Source: Leptospira kanakyensis (GTDB taxonomy: Bacteria > Spirochaetota > Leptospiria > Leptospirales > Leptospiraceae). Taken from it: 64,000 bases of DNA. The stretch covers positions 1 through 64,000 of the forward strand of contig NZ_RQFG01000010.1 in assembly GCF_004769235.1 (NCBI RefSeq), in the 5' to 3' direction. Position 1 is the stretch's first letter. Every line of letters starts with the position of its first letter. The position numbers and the translations under genes were made by a program. Below, one piece after another: positions 1-8,660 of this stretch. The notes under the pieces were generated by a model. That model was not told where the DNA came from. It worked only from the letters and a program-made list of their open reading frames with translations, and did not search any database.

Positions 1-602
1 AGATAAGATTTTTTTATATGATTTGTGGTTCGTTAGCAGCGGTAATGAGACATAATACGGGTCAAGGCAGAGAAAAAAGAATGTGGCGGTTAGCGAATGT
101 TTGGCGGCGAAAACGAAGAAGTTAACGGATGATTGTTGGTGGAGTTTAAGGAATGAACTATTCGGCTATTGATTGTTAGATTGCATGGCGGTATGCTTGA
201 GTTGGATTTTGATGTTCCTGTGATAGAAATAAATAACCTCTTCTTTTCTATCTTAAAGTTTGTTTGATGTAAGAAGCAGGATGGGGGTTGTTTGGTGGTT
301 AAATGAGTTATTCTTCTGCTGTATAGGTTTATGTGTAGAAGAAACATGAACTTATGGGAAAAATATTTCGAGGGATTGCAGTTCTGTTTGATGGAATGAG
401 GGTTCTGTGATAGAAAGAAGTCATTGGGTGGCGGGTCTAGTTCCCCACCCTACAATCAGGGCGGGGTGATCATATTCCCTAATACCTAACGTTAAACTGC
501 ATGTATCCATACCCTTCACCTCCACCCTAAACCACCCAAAATTCTCTTGCAATTTCTTGATCAAATGTAAAAATCTTAGAGACCTGGAATGGATTTCTAT
601 CT
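1..602. other. Gene-free region with GC-rich hairpins
   Basis: No convincing gene is visible in this stretch. One 85-codon frame on the minus strand (90-347) has no recognisable domain and no plausible ribosome-binding site, and was not called. The plus strand is rich in G and T up to about 420. A near-identical motif, TTC(C)TGTGATAGAAA, occurs at about 215-229 and 403-415. A GC-rich block of inverted repeats lies at 426-466 and a palindromic CTAACGTTA at 486-494. The stretch may be a decayed gene end or an untranslated leader or trailer; the sequence does not decide. Confidence 0.5.
426..466. repeat. GC-rich overlapping inverted repeats
   Basis: GGGTGG (426-431), CCCCACCCT (443-451) and AGGGCGGGG (458-466) overlap in pairing potential. 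The central C-rich block can pair with the left G-rich arm or with the right arm (nine positions, one mismatch), so two mutually exclusive hairpins are possible. The block stands out in an AT-rich intergenic region. It could be a terminator, an attenuator, or a copy of a dispersed intergenic repeat. Confidence 0.45.
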
Positions 603-1631
603 ATGAAAAAAACACTCACTATATCTTTCCTCATCTTATTCACTTTTCCACTTTTTGCGGTCAATACCGTCATTCTTAAAAATGGAAAGACCCTAAAGGG
701 TAAAGTTACGGATCAAAATGAACGCGGACTCACAGTTCAAACTCCAGAAGGGTCACAAACCCTATCTAAATCTCAAATCCTAAAAGTAGTTTATAAAGAC
801 TTAAATGAACAAGAAGCAGAAAAAATTCGAATCGCAGAAGAAAAGAAACTAAAGGATAAAGAAGAGAAAGAAAAAGCAAAATTAGAAAAGGAACGTTTGA
901 TCGCTGAAGCAAAAGAACAAAAGAAATTAGAAGAAGAAGCCAAACTTGCAGAGCAAACCAAACTTGCCGAAGAAAAAGATAAAGAAACCGAGGCCGAAAA
1001 AGAAGCCAAGGCAGAAGCAGAATGGTTAGCCACAAGAAAACTTGGCCCCTCACCGGCAGCATCTGAGTGCGGTGGTCGACTAGCTTTAATTTGGCGATCA
1101 GCACTCATTCCAGGCTGGGGGCAACTATGCGGTGGTTATTATACATCGGCAGGAACATTTAGTACAATGTTTTTTGGAACTTTATTTTATACCCTTGGTC
1201 CGCTTCGCACCGAAGAAAAGAATGCCCAATCACATTACGATACAATGATCCTTCTCAATCAAATTGTTGGGCCTGGAACAAGATTCAATGCTCAAAATAT
1301 CAGCCTTCCCTCCGAATTATTTGCAGGAATCATTGAAACTTCTATTTCCGATGATTTCATTGCCAAAAGCAAAGATAGTGCCAAAACAGCCAATACCAAA
1401 TACCTTGCAGGGCTTGGAACGGCAGGGATTATCTATATCACAAACTTAATCCACGCGTTTATGATTGGAACAGATCGTTATCCGGAACGTCCCAGTGTCA
1501 CCACTGGAGGAAAACAAATCCGCGAGGGATTGGACTTCGATACAGGTTGGGACAAACCTTATACTATAACAGGAATTCGACCACAAACCAATTCAGTCTA
1601 TGCGGAAGTCCGATATTCCATTCTGTTTTAA
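603..1631 (+). CDS. Exported protein with coiled coil and DUF5683-like membrane domain
   Basis: A signal peptide covers about residues 1-19. It is followed by a short beta-rich segment (20-66) with a KNGKTLKGKV core, of a type often found at the start of spirochaete envelope proteins. A long charged coiled coil rich in Glu, Lys and Ala spans about 67-148. The C-terminal part opens with an SALIPGWGQ motif near 167, as in DUF5683-like membrane proteins, and holds at least two hydrophobic segments. The function is unknown; an envelope-associated role is inferred. The next lipoprotein gene starts 12 bases downstream with a good AAGGAG site, so the two are probably co-transcribed. Confidence 0.75.
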   Translation: MKKTLTISFLILFTFPLFAVNTVILKNGKTLKGKVTDQNERGLTVQTPEGSQTLSKSQILKVVYKDLNEQEAEKIRIAEEKKLKDKEEKEKAKLEKERLIAEAKEQKKLEEEAKLAEQTKLAEEKDKETEAEKEAKAEAEWLATRKLGPSPAASECGGRLALIWRSALIPGWGQLCGGYYTSAGTFSTMFFGTLFYTLGPLRTEEKNAQSHYDTMILLNQIVGPGTRFNAQNISLPSELFAGIIETSISDDFIAKSKDSAKTANTKYLAGLGTAGIIYITNLIHAFMIGTDRYPERPSVTTGGKQIREGLDFDTGWDKPYTITGIRPQTNSVYAEVRYSILF

Positions 1632-1643
1632 GGAGAGCTACCA

Positions 1644-3341
1644 ATGAAAAAAATATTCCTCACCATCATACTTTTAATTTTCACCTTTCATTGTAAAATT
1701 TTTAAACCTTCTGACCTAGACCCTTCACAAGATTTAGGATCTTTACAAACATTACTTCGGTATCTCGCTTTGGCTGATGCATTCAATACCTATAGCCAAA
1801 CTGTCGCCTTTATGAAGTTTACCGATTCCAATGGAACACCATATAGTACGGGAACTGTCGAATATTCAGTTTTTAATGAAGCAGATGAAAATGGAATTCC
1901 GACGTCTTTTTACGGCGAAAATATACAACCGTTAACAGTGACATTAGATACGGCAGGCAGAGGATTTTTGTTTTTTAGCGAACGAGGAATTGCGACCCTG
2001 ACAGTTAAAAATTCCGGAAATGTAGTAGGAACAGCGAGATTTCGAATTTATAATGGGATCACCAAACAATCATTTTCGATCTTAAGCCAAACGGGAGCCA
2101 CCCAATTTGTTCTAGAGGATTTAGCCAACTACCGCAATCGGATGGCATCATACGGTTCCCTTGTTCCTCTCGGTTCTGCAAACGGCCGACAATTTCTTTA
2201 CATACAAACACAAACATCATATATTTCAGCTTCAGATAATGAAAATAGAGGTTATATAATTTCCAGCACTGATGGCGAAAATTATGACCAAGTCATTGCT
2301 ATCGATGGCGTATCTATTAATACAAAAGGCACAACGCAAAAAAGATTAAAAATATCGCAGCCTTCATTTGATGGAAGTCAGTATGTTTTCTTCCTTTCTG
2401 AACAAACAGATCTATCTGGTGCTTATGTATCCAATAGAAATTTAGTACTCCGAATACCTGCATTTTCAACTCCATCTTCAGTGGCAGTTGAACCGTTAGG
2501 ACTTCCAACTAACTATAACTTGTTCACCCAAGATGACAATTCCTGGTTATACCCAGCCTTATATGTTGGAAACGGAAGATTTCTGGTTACGCCCTATTTT
2601 ACTTCTCAGTATCGCCCTACATTAATCAGTTTTGATTCTACGACAACAAACGATTTAAATACTGGCTTTAGCTGTTCTGTTACTAATCCAGAACTGCACA
2701 TGCCTGGTTATCAAGTTTTCAATGCTAACGGAATTTCATATCTACAATGCCCAACGACTACAAGTTTAATCGTTAACCCATTGCCAATAAGAACAATACG
2801 TATACCTGACTTGACCTCAAATACAATCAACTTTGATGCTGGGGTTCTATTCGAATCAAATTTATTTTCATACAAAGGCCTGTTAATTGCATTAGCAAAT
2901 GGAACTCAACCATATAATGGCTATACCTTCCCAACGAGTTCATACTCGTCCTCTAATCCAACAATTACTCGAAACACTCCCATTATCTCGGGAATCTCCG
3001 TTTCCATGGCAACTTCATCCACTCGATTAAGATCAATCAAAGGATCTGTAAACACGGATTTTATGATTATCTCTGACAATGGATTATTTTCAGCGCCGAC
3101 TTTAGTAATTTATAAAACAACGGACTCTTTTGCTAGCGTCACAACTGTTAGTTCACTTCCAACGTATTTTAGCGCTCCCGTTTATAGCCAGGAACAATTT
3201 CAATCTGCCAACGGTAAATTAAATTTAACCTGGAATATTTCAGCAGGCACAGGTATTGACTCAAGACCTGTTTACCTCACTCATTTCACTAACGATGCGG
3301 GTTCTTGGGAAAACCTACCGAGGTTAATTAAAATCCGCTAA
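1644..3341 (+). CDS. Putative lipoprotein, 565 aa, unknown function
   Basis: The N-terminus is a lipoprotein signal ending in FTFHC, with the likely lipidated cysteine at residue 17. The rest is Ser/Thr/Asn-rich and predicted beta-rich. Around residues 190-220 it has a stretch that reads like the repeats of exo-sialidase or beta-propeller proteins (SSTDGENYDQV), but no domain can be named with confidence. It lies 12 bases after the preceding envelope gene and is followed by a strong inverted repeat, so it is probably the last gene of a two-gene operon. It is probably anchored in the outer or inner membrane. Confidence 0.75.
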   Translation: MKKIFLTIILLIFTFHCKIFKPSDLDPSQDLGSLQTLLRYLALADAFNTYSQTVAFMKFTDSNGTPYSTGTVEYSVFNEADENGIPTSFYGENIQPLTVTLDTAGRGFLFFSERGIATLTVKNSGNVVGTARFRIYNGITKQSFSILSQTGATQFVLEDLANYRNRMASYGSLVPLGSANGRQFLYIQTQTSYISASDNENRGYIISSTDGENYDQVIAIDGVSINTKGTTQKRLKISQPSFDGSQYVFFLSEQTDLSGAYVSNRNLVLRIPAFSTPSSVAVEPLGLPTNYNLFTQDDNSWLYPALYVGNGRFLVTPYFTSQYRPTLISFDSTTTNDLNTGFSCSVTNPELHMPGYQVFNANGISYLQCPTTTSLIVNPLPIRTIRIPDLTSNTINFDAGVLFESNLFSYKGLLIALANGTQPYNGYTFPTSSYSSSNPTITRNTPIISGISVSMATSSTRLRSIKGSVNTDFMIISDNGLFSAPTLVIYKTTDSFASVTTVSSLPTYFSAPVYSQEQFQSANGKLNLTWNISAGTGIDSRPVYLTHFTNDAGSWENLPRLIKIR

Positions 3342-3386
3342 CACTATCCACCTATCCATCTACAGGTGGACGAGTTTAAAACAAAG

Positions 3387-3427
3387 AACATCCTTTCTAA
3401 ATATTTACTTAGGAAAGGATGTTTTCT
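3387..3427. terminator. Bidirectional terminator between convergent genes
   Basis: AACATCCTTTC (3387-3397) pairs perfectly with GAAAGGATGTT (3413-3423) to make an 11-bp stem. On the plus strand it is followed by TTCTCTTT, and on the minus strand by a T-rich run. The right arm lies inside the last codons of the minus-strand hydrolase gene, so the two convergent genes share one structure. Confidence 0.75.
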
Positions 3428-4319
3428 CTTTCAGAAAAGTATTCACTACCGATTCGTATTCGTCAAACCGAAGGTCAATCGACTTACAATGTTTAGCGCC
3501 CCAATCCGTAACTAGTAATTGTTTTCGATTGGATTTTAAATTTTGATAAATTTCTTCCGAATGGGAAACCGGTGTGAACTCATCTGTTCTAGAATGGATG
3601 ATTAAAACTGGTATAGTTATGTATTTTGCTGCCTTCTTAGGGGATACTTCATCCACAAGAAAGTCCGCCCGTAATTCTGCAATCGATAGGGCAATCGGAG
3701 ATAAAAATAGAACCAGGGGCGAATATAAATCAACAGCTCTTTTTTCGATAATAGAACGCATATCCATATATGGTGAGTCGGCAATCACAAAGGCAAAGTC
3801 ATTTCGTCCTTCTGCATATTGTAATGCGGTGGCAGCACCAAAAGAGGCTCCAAAAATTCCAATTTGTTCTTCGGGAACAGTGCTAATCTCTGAAAAAAAT
3901 TCAATTGCACGCTCTAGATCTTGTTTCTCATAAAAACCGTACGTTCCGTATTCTCCTGCACTTTCACCGTGATGCCTTGCATCATAAACAAACAAACTAC
4001 AACCTCTTTTCCAAAATAAAGGAGCATACTTGAGAACACCATAACGGGTTCGCGTATGACCATGCAGCAAAACAACCCCACATTTTTTCTTTTTTGGATT
4101 TTTGAAATACCAACCTCGAAGTCGTAAACTTCCGTTTTGGAACCGAATGGATTCCGGTTCTGGGAGTCCAAAATCGGCAACGGACTCAATTTTTAATTTT
4201 GTTTTGTCTTCTTCTAAACTTGTTACAGGGAAAGAAACGATGGAAGTTGAAAAATAATAACCTGCACCTAGCAAAAAAAAGGTGAGAAAAATAATAAATG
4301 TACTGAGAATCTTTTTCAT
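3405..4319 (-). CDS. Membrane-anchored alpha/beta hydrolase
   Basis: An N-terminal hydrophobic helix (about 4-24) anchors or exports the protein. The remainder is an alpha/beta hydrolase. The HGH oxyanion segment is near 86. The nucleophile elbow GASFG spans 157-161 (Ser159). The acid is in SRTDEF (about Asp246), and the histidine is in AKHCKS (about His277). The length of 304 aa and the layout match the BAAT/YqkD-like group of serine hydrolases. The substrate cannot be predicted. The gene is monocistronic and convergent with the upstream lipoprotein gene. Confidence 0.85.
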   Translation of the reverse strand: MKKILSTFIIFLTFFLLGAGYYFSTSIVSFPVTSLEEDKTKLKIESVADFGLPEPESIRFQNGSLRLRGWYFKNPKKKKCGVVLLHGHTRTRYGVLKYAPLFWKRGCSLFVYDARHHGESAGEYGTYGFYEKQDLERAIEFFSEISTVPEEQIGIFGASFGAATALQYAEGRNDFAFVIADSPYMDMRSIIEKRAVDLYSPLVLFLSPIALSIAELRADFLVDEVSPKKAAKYITIPVLIIHSRTDEFTPVSHSEEIYQNLKSNRKQLLVTDWGAKHCKSIDLRFDEYESVVNTFLKEKTSFPK

Positions 4320-4448
4320 TAAAGGAAGCCTAGTTGGAAAAATCTAGGAGAGACCACAATCAGAAAAGCGAATTTTCCAAAATGTCCGGTTTTAGTGCGA
4401 AAAAGAATTGCCTGCTTATGATCCTTCCCCCATTTCTAAAGGAAATCT

Positions 4449-5066
4449 ATGAAACCATATTTAGCGTGCCTATCCCTCCTCCTTAGTCTTTTCTTTGCAA
4501 ACTGTCGCACGATGGATGCGGCTGTCCAATACCCTGATTCGGGAAAAACAGATCTGGGAATTACGAAAGTAGCTGTTTTACTTTTTGATATTGAAGAAGC
4601 AAAATGGGGGGATGAATTCACCGACGCCGTGTCCTTACAAATTGCAAAACGCCTCCCGATCAAAGTCATCGAAAGGGAACAACTTTCCAAGGTAGTAAAC
4701 GAACAAAGTTTTTCTAAAACCGGAATTATTGATACACAAACAGCTGTTCGCCTAGGAAAAGTTTTAGGTGTTGATGCTCTCATTTTTGGAAGAGGATCCT
4801 CACTCAAAAAATACGATGAAAAAGGAAAACTCATTCCCAACTTAGTAGATACTGTTTCCTTAAAAATAGTTCATATTGAATCCGGGCATGTGATCGTAAA
4901 CGCACGTAAAAAGCCAGGTGCAGACTGGACAATCGGTCGACTTTTGCAGTATAGTTTGGGACTAGGTCTCATTTGGAGCCGTGAAGACATTCTCCTAACT
5001 ACAAGTGAGTACGATTTTGTAGCGGAAAGTTTGGTGGAACGAATTGTATCTGAACTAAAGAAATAA
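4449..5066 (+). CDS. CsgG/GNA1162-like lipoprotein
   Basis: The N-terminus is a lipoprotein signal with FFANC, placing the lipidated cysteine at residue 19. The body has the fold signature of CsgG/FlgT/TolB-N-like periplasmic proteins: a KVAVLLFDIEE strand, then IKVIEREQLSKVVNEQ and a VLGVDALIFGRGS segment, which is how these proteins usually read. Such proteins bind other envelope components or form secretion channels, but at 205 aa this is only the core domain. An AAAGGA ribosome site precedes the ATG. The specific partner is unknown. The Dps gene follows after 24 bases. Confidence 0.75.
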   Translation: MKPYLACLSLLLSLFFANCRTMDAAVQYPDSGKTDLGITKVAVLLFDIEEAKWGDEFTDAVSLQIAKRLPIKVIEREQLSKVVNEQSFSKTGIIDTQTAVRLGKVLGVDALIFGRGSSLKKYDEKGKLIPNLVDTVSLKIVHIESGHVIVNARKKPGADWTIGRLLQYSLGLGLIWSREDILLTTSEYDFVAESLVERIVSELKK

Positions 5067-5090
5067 TCTATATAAAATAAAGGACAAGTG

Positions 5091-5561
5091 ATGAAAATTA
5101 ACATTGGAATCCCAGAAGAAGAAAGAAGTGCTATCTCAGAGTCTTTAAAAAAACTCTTAGCGGATACGTACACTTTGTACCAGAAAACACATAGTTACCA
5201 TTGGAATGTTACAGGGCCTATGTTCCAAACTCTACATATTTTGTTTATGACTCAATACACAGAACTTTGGAATGCCATCGACCCGATTGCCGAAAGAATT
5301 CGATCTTTGGGTTATTATGCTCCTATGGGCGGGTGGGAATTCGCTAAATATTCCAGTATTTCGGAAGACAAAGAAGTTCCAAAAGCTACGGATATGATTA
5401 GAAGACTCGTGGAAGGCAATGAAGCAGTGATCCGCACAGCACGTGCCGCTTACGAACCTGCCGAAAAAGGAAATGACCAAGCCACCTTGGATCTACTCAC
5501 ACAAAGACTTGACATTCACGAAAAAACTGCCTGGATGTTACGTTCGTTACTCGAAGATTAA
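5091..5561 (+). CDS. dps: Dps-family ferritin-like DNA-protection protein
   Basis: At 156 aa this is the usual length for Dps/bacterioferritin-like proteins, which store iron and protect DNA from peroxide. The ferroxidase signature is present: HSYHWNVTG near residue 36, then LHILF, ELWNAID and [12 protein letters not shown] at 5088 directly precedes ATG at 5091; the ATG is preferred because AAAGGA sits six bases upstream of it. The gene follows the CsgG-like lipoprotein closely and is followed by a hairpin. Regulation by iron or peroxide is likely but not shown by the sequence. Confidence 0.9.
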   Translation: MKINIGIPEEERSAISESLKKLLADTYTLYQKTHSYHWNVTGPMFQTLHILFMTQYTELWNAIDPIAERIRSLGYYAPMGGWEFAKYSSISEDKEVPKATDMIRRLVEGNEAVIRTARAAYEPAEKGNDQATLDLLTQRLDIHEKTAWMLRSLLED

Positions 5562-5569
5562 AAGTTTGA

Positions 5570-5594
5570 ACAGTAGTCAAATATAGACTACTGT
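5570..5594 (+). terminator. Probable terminator after dps
   Basis: ACAGTAGTC (5570-5578) and GACTACTGT (5586-5594) form a perfect 9-bp stem with a 7-base loop just after the dps stop codon. The T-run that should follow is poor, so termination may be incomplete. Confidence 0.5.
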
Positions 5595-5708
5595 CCGTTA
5601 CTCTCTTAAAATTGTTCTAACACCGATTTTAAAATACCCACTAACACCCAATTTTTCCTTGCGTACTTTTCCTAGATTGCTTTAACTATGCGTTAAACGA
5701 GGGAAAAA

Positions 5709-6788
5709 TTGAAAAACTCAATCTTAAAATCAACCATCTACATTCTTATTTTTCTTAGTGTTTTCCTAATAGGATGCCACGAAAAAAAAGACAACACCAC
5801 AAACAATCTACTCGCTCTCTACCTGTTATCTGGTGACCCAACAGATACTATGAATCTAAATACTCCCCTGGGTCGTGCTAGTGCTACAGCCAATGCGATT
5901 TCTTCCATTTCGGCAAATTCCACGACCGTTTCTAATTCGGGCAGTTTCACTATGAAAAACCCTAATATGAAACTCCCTTTAGACCAACAGCTGCTAGCGG
6001 CCATTCATAAAATCTATCAATATGGAAAAGATCCCGTTGTCGCGAAACAAGTAATGTCAGAATTGATTACAAAAAATTTCCCGCAAAAAAATGGCAAAAT
6101 CGAAAAGGTGTTAACTGCTTGGTCTGGTGCTACTGTAGTCAATGGCCGTAATGAGTATACATATTCAGGCACTCTAAAAGGACGAGTCTTCGAGAAACGA
6201 ACAACGAATATGACTGTGAATGGTGCTGCCTGCCCCGTCACTGCTTATTTTGTTGCACTATTACAACAAAATCAATTAGCAGAAAAAGGAACTGCTGTTT
6301 TTTCCAATGGAAAACTTTCTGTCAGTCAAACCAACACGCTTGGAGATTCCATCAACAAAGCGGACGTAGTTTTTAATGATTTTGGATCGATTTACACTGA
6401 TAGTTTTGCGTATTACAAAGAATTGAAAAAATTCAATACTTTGCCAAGTGCTGGAACCTGTGAAGGACTTCAAACATCTTATGCGACGCAAGATAACTTT
6501 ACAAAACCAGTAACCATGAATGGACCACTCAGTTTTGAATCTACATATCTAGTATCTGCGAGTTTTCCAAACATTCGATTTAGAGCTAAATCGTTTAGCA
6601 GTTCTAATGGACTTATCATCTCTCAAGGGAATATCACAACACCTTCATTAATAATCGAAAGTTTGTCCTATGACACTGAAGTCGACGTAGTTTCTTCCAA
6701 CAATCGTTTGTCAGGAACCATCAAGGTAACAATCACTGGAAAAATCAACGGAGAATCATTAACTGAAAATCTAAGTGTAGTTTTTTAA
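5709..6788 (+). CDS. Putative lipoprotein, 359 aa, unknown function
   Basis: The gene starts with TTG at 5709, supported by GAGGG five bases upstream. A lipoprotein signal ends in LIGC (about residue 23). The mature part is Asn/Thr-rich at first, with a low-complexity alanine/serine segment near 50-75. It continues with a beta-rich body resembling other Leptospira surface lipoproteins of unknown function. Two cysteines in the body may form a disulfide. A 147-base gap upstream holds the dps terminator and a weak promoter-like TTGCGT-17-TTAACT, so it is probably transcribed alone. No function is proposed. Confidence 0.7.
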   Translation: MKNSILKSTIYILIFLSVFLIGCHEKKDNTTNNLLALYLLSGDPTDTMNLNTPLGRASATANAISSISANSTTVSNSGSFTMKNPNMKLPLDQQLLAAIHKIYQYGKDPVVAKQVMSELITKNFPQKNGKIEKVLTAWSGATVVNGRNEYTYSGTLKGRVFEKRTTNMTVNGAACPVTAYFVALLQQNQLAEKGTAVFSNGKLSVSQTNTLGDSINKADVVFNDFGSIYTDSFAYYKELKKFNTLPSAGTCEGLQTSYATQDNFTKPVTMNGPLSFESTYLVSASFPNIRFRAKSFSSSNGLIISQGNITTPSLIIESLSYDTEVDVVSSNNRLSGTIKVTITGKINGESLTENLSVVF

Positions 6789-6789
6789 T

Positions 6790-6824
6790 TTAACCCAAAA
6801 AAATTATTATACTTTAAGGGTTAA
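6790..6824. terminator. Weak hairpin between convergent genes
   Basis: TTAACCC (6790-6796) and GGGTTAA (6818-6824) flank an AT-rich loop between two convergent genes, overlapping the end of the HtrA-like gene. The stem is 7 bp and the loop long, so its function as a terminator is uncertain. Confidence 0.35.
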
Positions 6825-7803
6825 TATATAAAACTTTTTCAGAACGATTTCGAATCACTTTGATTTGTAATCGTTCTGAATGGGCTACTTCCTTAAAAAA
6901 AGAGTTCAACTCTTCATTACTTCTGATTTTCTTTCCATTGATTTCGACAATCAAATCATAGCGTTTTAAACCAGAAACTTCCGCTGGACTTTTTTCCACT
7001 AAGTAACTGATGAGAACACCTTCCCTAGTTGGTAAATTTAAGTTTTGAACCAAAAAATCTGTGATGGTGGGAACTTCGACAATTCCTCTTTGTATTTCTT
7101 CTTTAGAAAATTTGGTTAACGAAACAGAACTTAGAAATTCAGACAAGTATTTTGGTAAAATGGCAAACCCAACTCCTTGTTGGTTGTATTCTGAATTTTT
7201 TAATTGGAATTGAGCCATTCCAATTAAATTCCCACGAACATCAAATAGGGCAGCACCAGAACTTCCTGGTAATATCGATTGGTTGACCTGTAAAAAAGAT
7301 ATCTCAGACACGATAGAATCAACACCCACTCTTACGGGATCGGACACGATACCAGATGTAAAACTTTCTTCTAACCCCAATGGTGAAGATATCGAATAAT
7401 AAGTTTGCCCTCTTTCAGCCTTTCCTTTTTCGTTCAAATCGAAAAAATTAAATGTATCATCCGTTTCTAAAGCTACAAGACTGATGTCTTTTTTGAAATC
7501 AGAGGATATCACTTTACCCAGATATCTTTTTCCATTCCCACCGAGCCTGACCACTAACTTTTTTTGATAATTCCCAATGACATGGGCACAAGTAAGAACA
7601 AATCCATCTTTAGAGATCAAAAATCCAGATCCACTCCAACGTTTTTTTCCGAGTAAATCTTCGTTTTCGATAGAGATGGAAACTGTCCGAGATACATAAT
7701 CCGTAAAAATTCTTTGATTGGGATTTTGAGATTCGGTTTTACAAGAAAAAAAAAGGGATGTGAAAAATGAAAAATAAAAACAAAGGTGAAAGATGGATTT
7801 CAT
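6814..7803 (-). CDS. HtrA/DegP-like serine protease lipoprotein with PDZ domain
   Basis: The signal peptide ends in LFFSC (Cys21), so this is a probable lipoprotein rather than a soluble periplasmic protease. The trypsin-like domain has a His in LTCAHVIG (about 76), an Asp in FKKDISLVAL (about 105) and a Ser in PGSSGAALFD (about 181). A single PDZ domain covers roughly residues 240-329. The usual GNSGG around the nucleophile is GSSGA here, but the catalytic Ser is kept. The family degrades or refolds damaged envelope proteins. It is the last gene of a minus-strand run behind an esterase-like gene. Confidence 0.85.
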   Translation of the reverse strand: MKSIFHLCFYFSFFTSLFFSCKTESQNPNQRIFTDYVSRTVSISIENEDLLGKKRWSGSGFLISKDGFVLTCAHVIGNYQKKLVVRLGGNGKRYLGKVISSDFKKDISLVALETDDTFNFFDLNEKGKAERGQTYYSISSPLGLEESFTSGIVSDPVRVGVDSIVSEISFLQVNQSILPGSSGAALFDVRGNLIGMAQFQLKNSEYNQQGVGFAILPKYLSEFLSSVSLTKFSKEEIQRGIVEVPTITDFLVQNLNLPTREGVLISYLVEKSPAEVSGLKRYDLIVEINGKKIRSNEELNSFFKEVAHSERLQIKVIRNRSEKVLYINP

Positions 7804-7835
7804 AACGACAAATATCCGTTATGTGAATTTTAGTA

Positions 7836-8630
7836 TCAAGAAATTAAAGAAAACTCCTCCCCTAAAATTTGTAAATATTCCTTTTGGTGTGTGAAATGGA
7901 TATAATGCCCACCGTCAGGAATGATTTTCACCAAAAGATTGGGAAATTTTTTTTCGATCAAAACTAAATCATCCTTAGTGATGTATTCAGATTTCCCTCC
8001 AATTAAAAAAAGAGTTTTTGTATCCGATGAAACTGATTCAGAAAAAATACTTTCAAAAACTCGCCTTGCACGATTTAAACCAGCCACGTTCAATTTCCAT
8101 CTATATTCTCCAGAATCCATTCTTTCCAAACTCATCAGTAAAAATTGCCGGATAAAAGTATCGGGTAAATATTTTGTCATCTCCGCATCAATGTCAGTTC
8201 GAGAACTAAATCCTTGCAAAGGAAAAGACATAGATTGAATTTCATTTTCATAAGCAAACGGATAGGATCTCGGGGCGATGTCTTGGATGATGAGTTCTTT
8301 CAGAAAACTAGGGTGGGTAAAATCAAAATACATCGCAACCAGTCCACCCATTGAATGACCCAGTAAAATTGGATTTTGAATTTTATGATCGGTTAAAAAT
8401 TCTTCTAAATCCTCTGACATCAGTTTTATGGAATGTTCATCGGAATGAGGAGAGTCTCCATGATTTCTTTGGTCGAGTGTATATACAGATCCAAAAGCAG
8501 AAAGAGTTTTTGCCACAGTCACCCAATTTTTAGAAGATCCAAATAATCCATGTAAGATGATGATATCTCCTACGGATTTTTTGCCTTCTGTCGCTTGTTG
8601 GAATGGATAAAGTTTATAACTTAGTTTCAA
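7836..8630 (-). CDS. Alpha/beta hydrolase, YbfF-like esterase
   Basis: The protein is a cytoplasmic alpha/beta hydrolase of 264 aa. It has the HGLFGSSKNW oxyanion region near residue 27, a QRNHGDS motif, the nucleophile elbow GHSMGG near 92-97, and a terminal histidine in GGHYIHFTH. This layout matches the YbfF/ABHD11-type esterases that act on small acyl substrates such as acyl-CoA. It sits 32 bases upstream of the HtrA-like gene and 30 bases after the SH3-type gene, so co-transcription is likely. The physiological substrate is unknown. Confidence 0.85.
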   Translation of the reverse strand: MKLSYKLYPFQQATEGKKSVGDIIILHGLFGSSKNWVTVAKTLSAFGSVYTLDQRNHGDSPHSDEHSIKLMSEDLEEFLTDHKIQNPILLGHSMGGLVAMYFDFTHPSFLKELIIQDIAPRSYPFAYENEIQSMSFPLQGFSSRTDIDAEMTKYLPDTFIRQFLLMSLERMDSGEYRWKLNVAGLNRARRVFESIFSESVSSDTKTLFLIGGKSEYITKDDLVLIEKKFPNLLVKIIPDGGHYIHFTHQKEYLQILGEEFSLIS

Positions 8631-8660
8631 AAAAACCTTTCCTTGAATCTCAGAATATTG

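Noticed and set aside
90..347. An 85-codon open frame on the minus strand in the gene-free start of the window
   Set aside because: It has no recognisable domain, no ribosome site and an atypical Ser/His/Pro-rich composition, in a G/T-biased stretch.
484..497. An integron attC-like ACCTAACGTTAAAC string (RYYYAAC next to GTTRRRY)
   Set aside because: The two core-like halves abut instead of flanking a hairpin, and no integrase or cassette array is seen.
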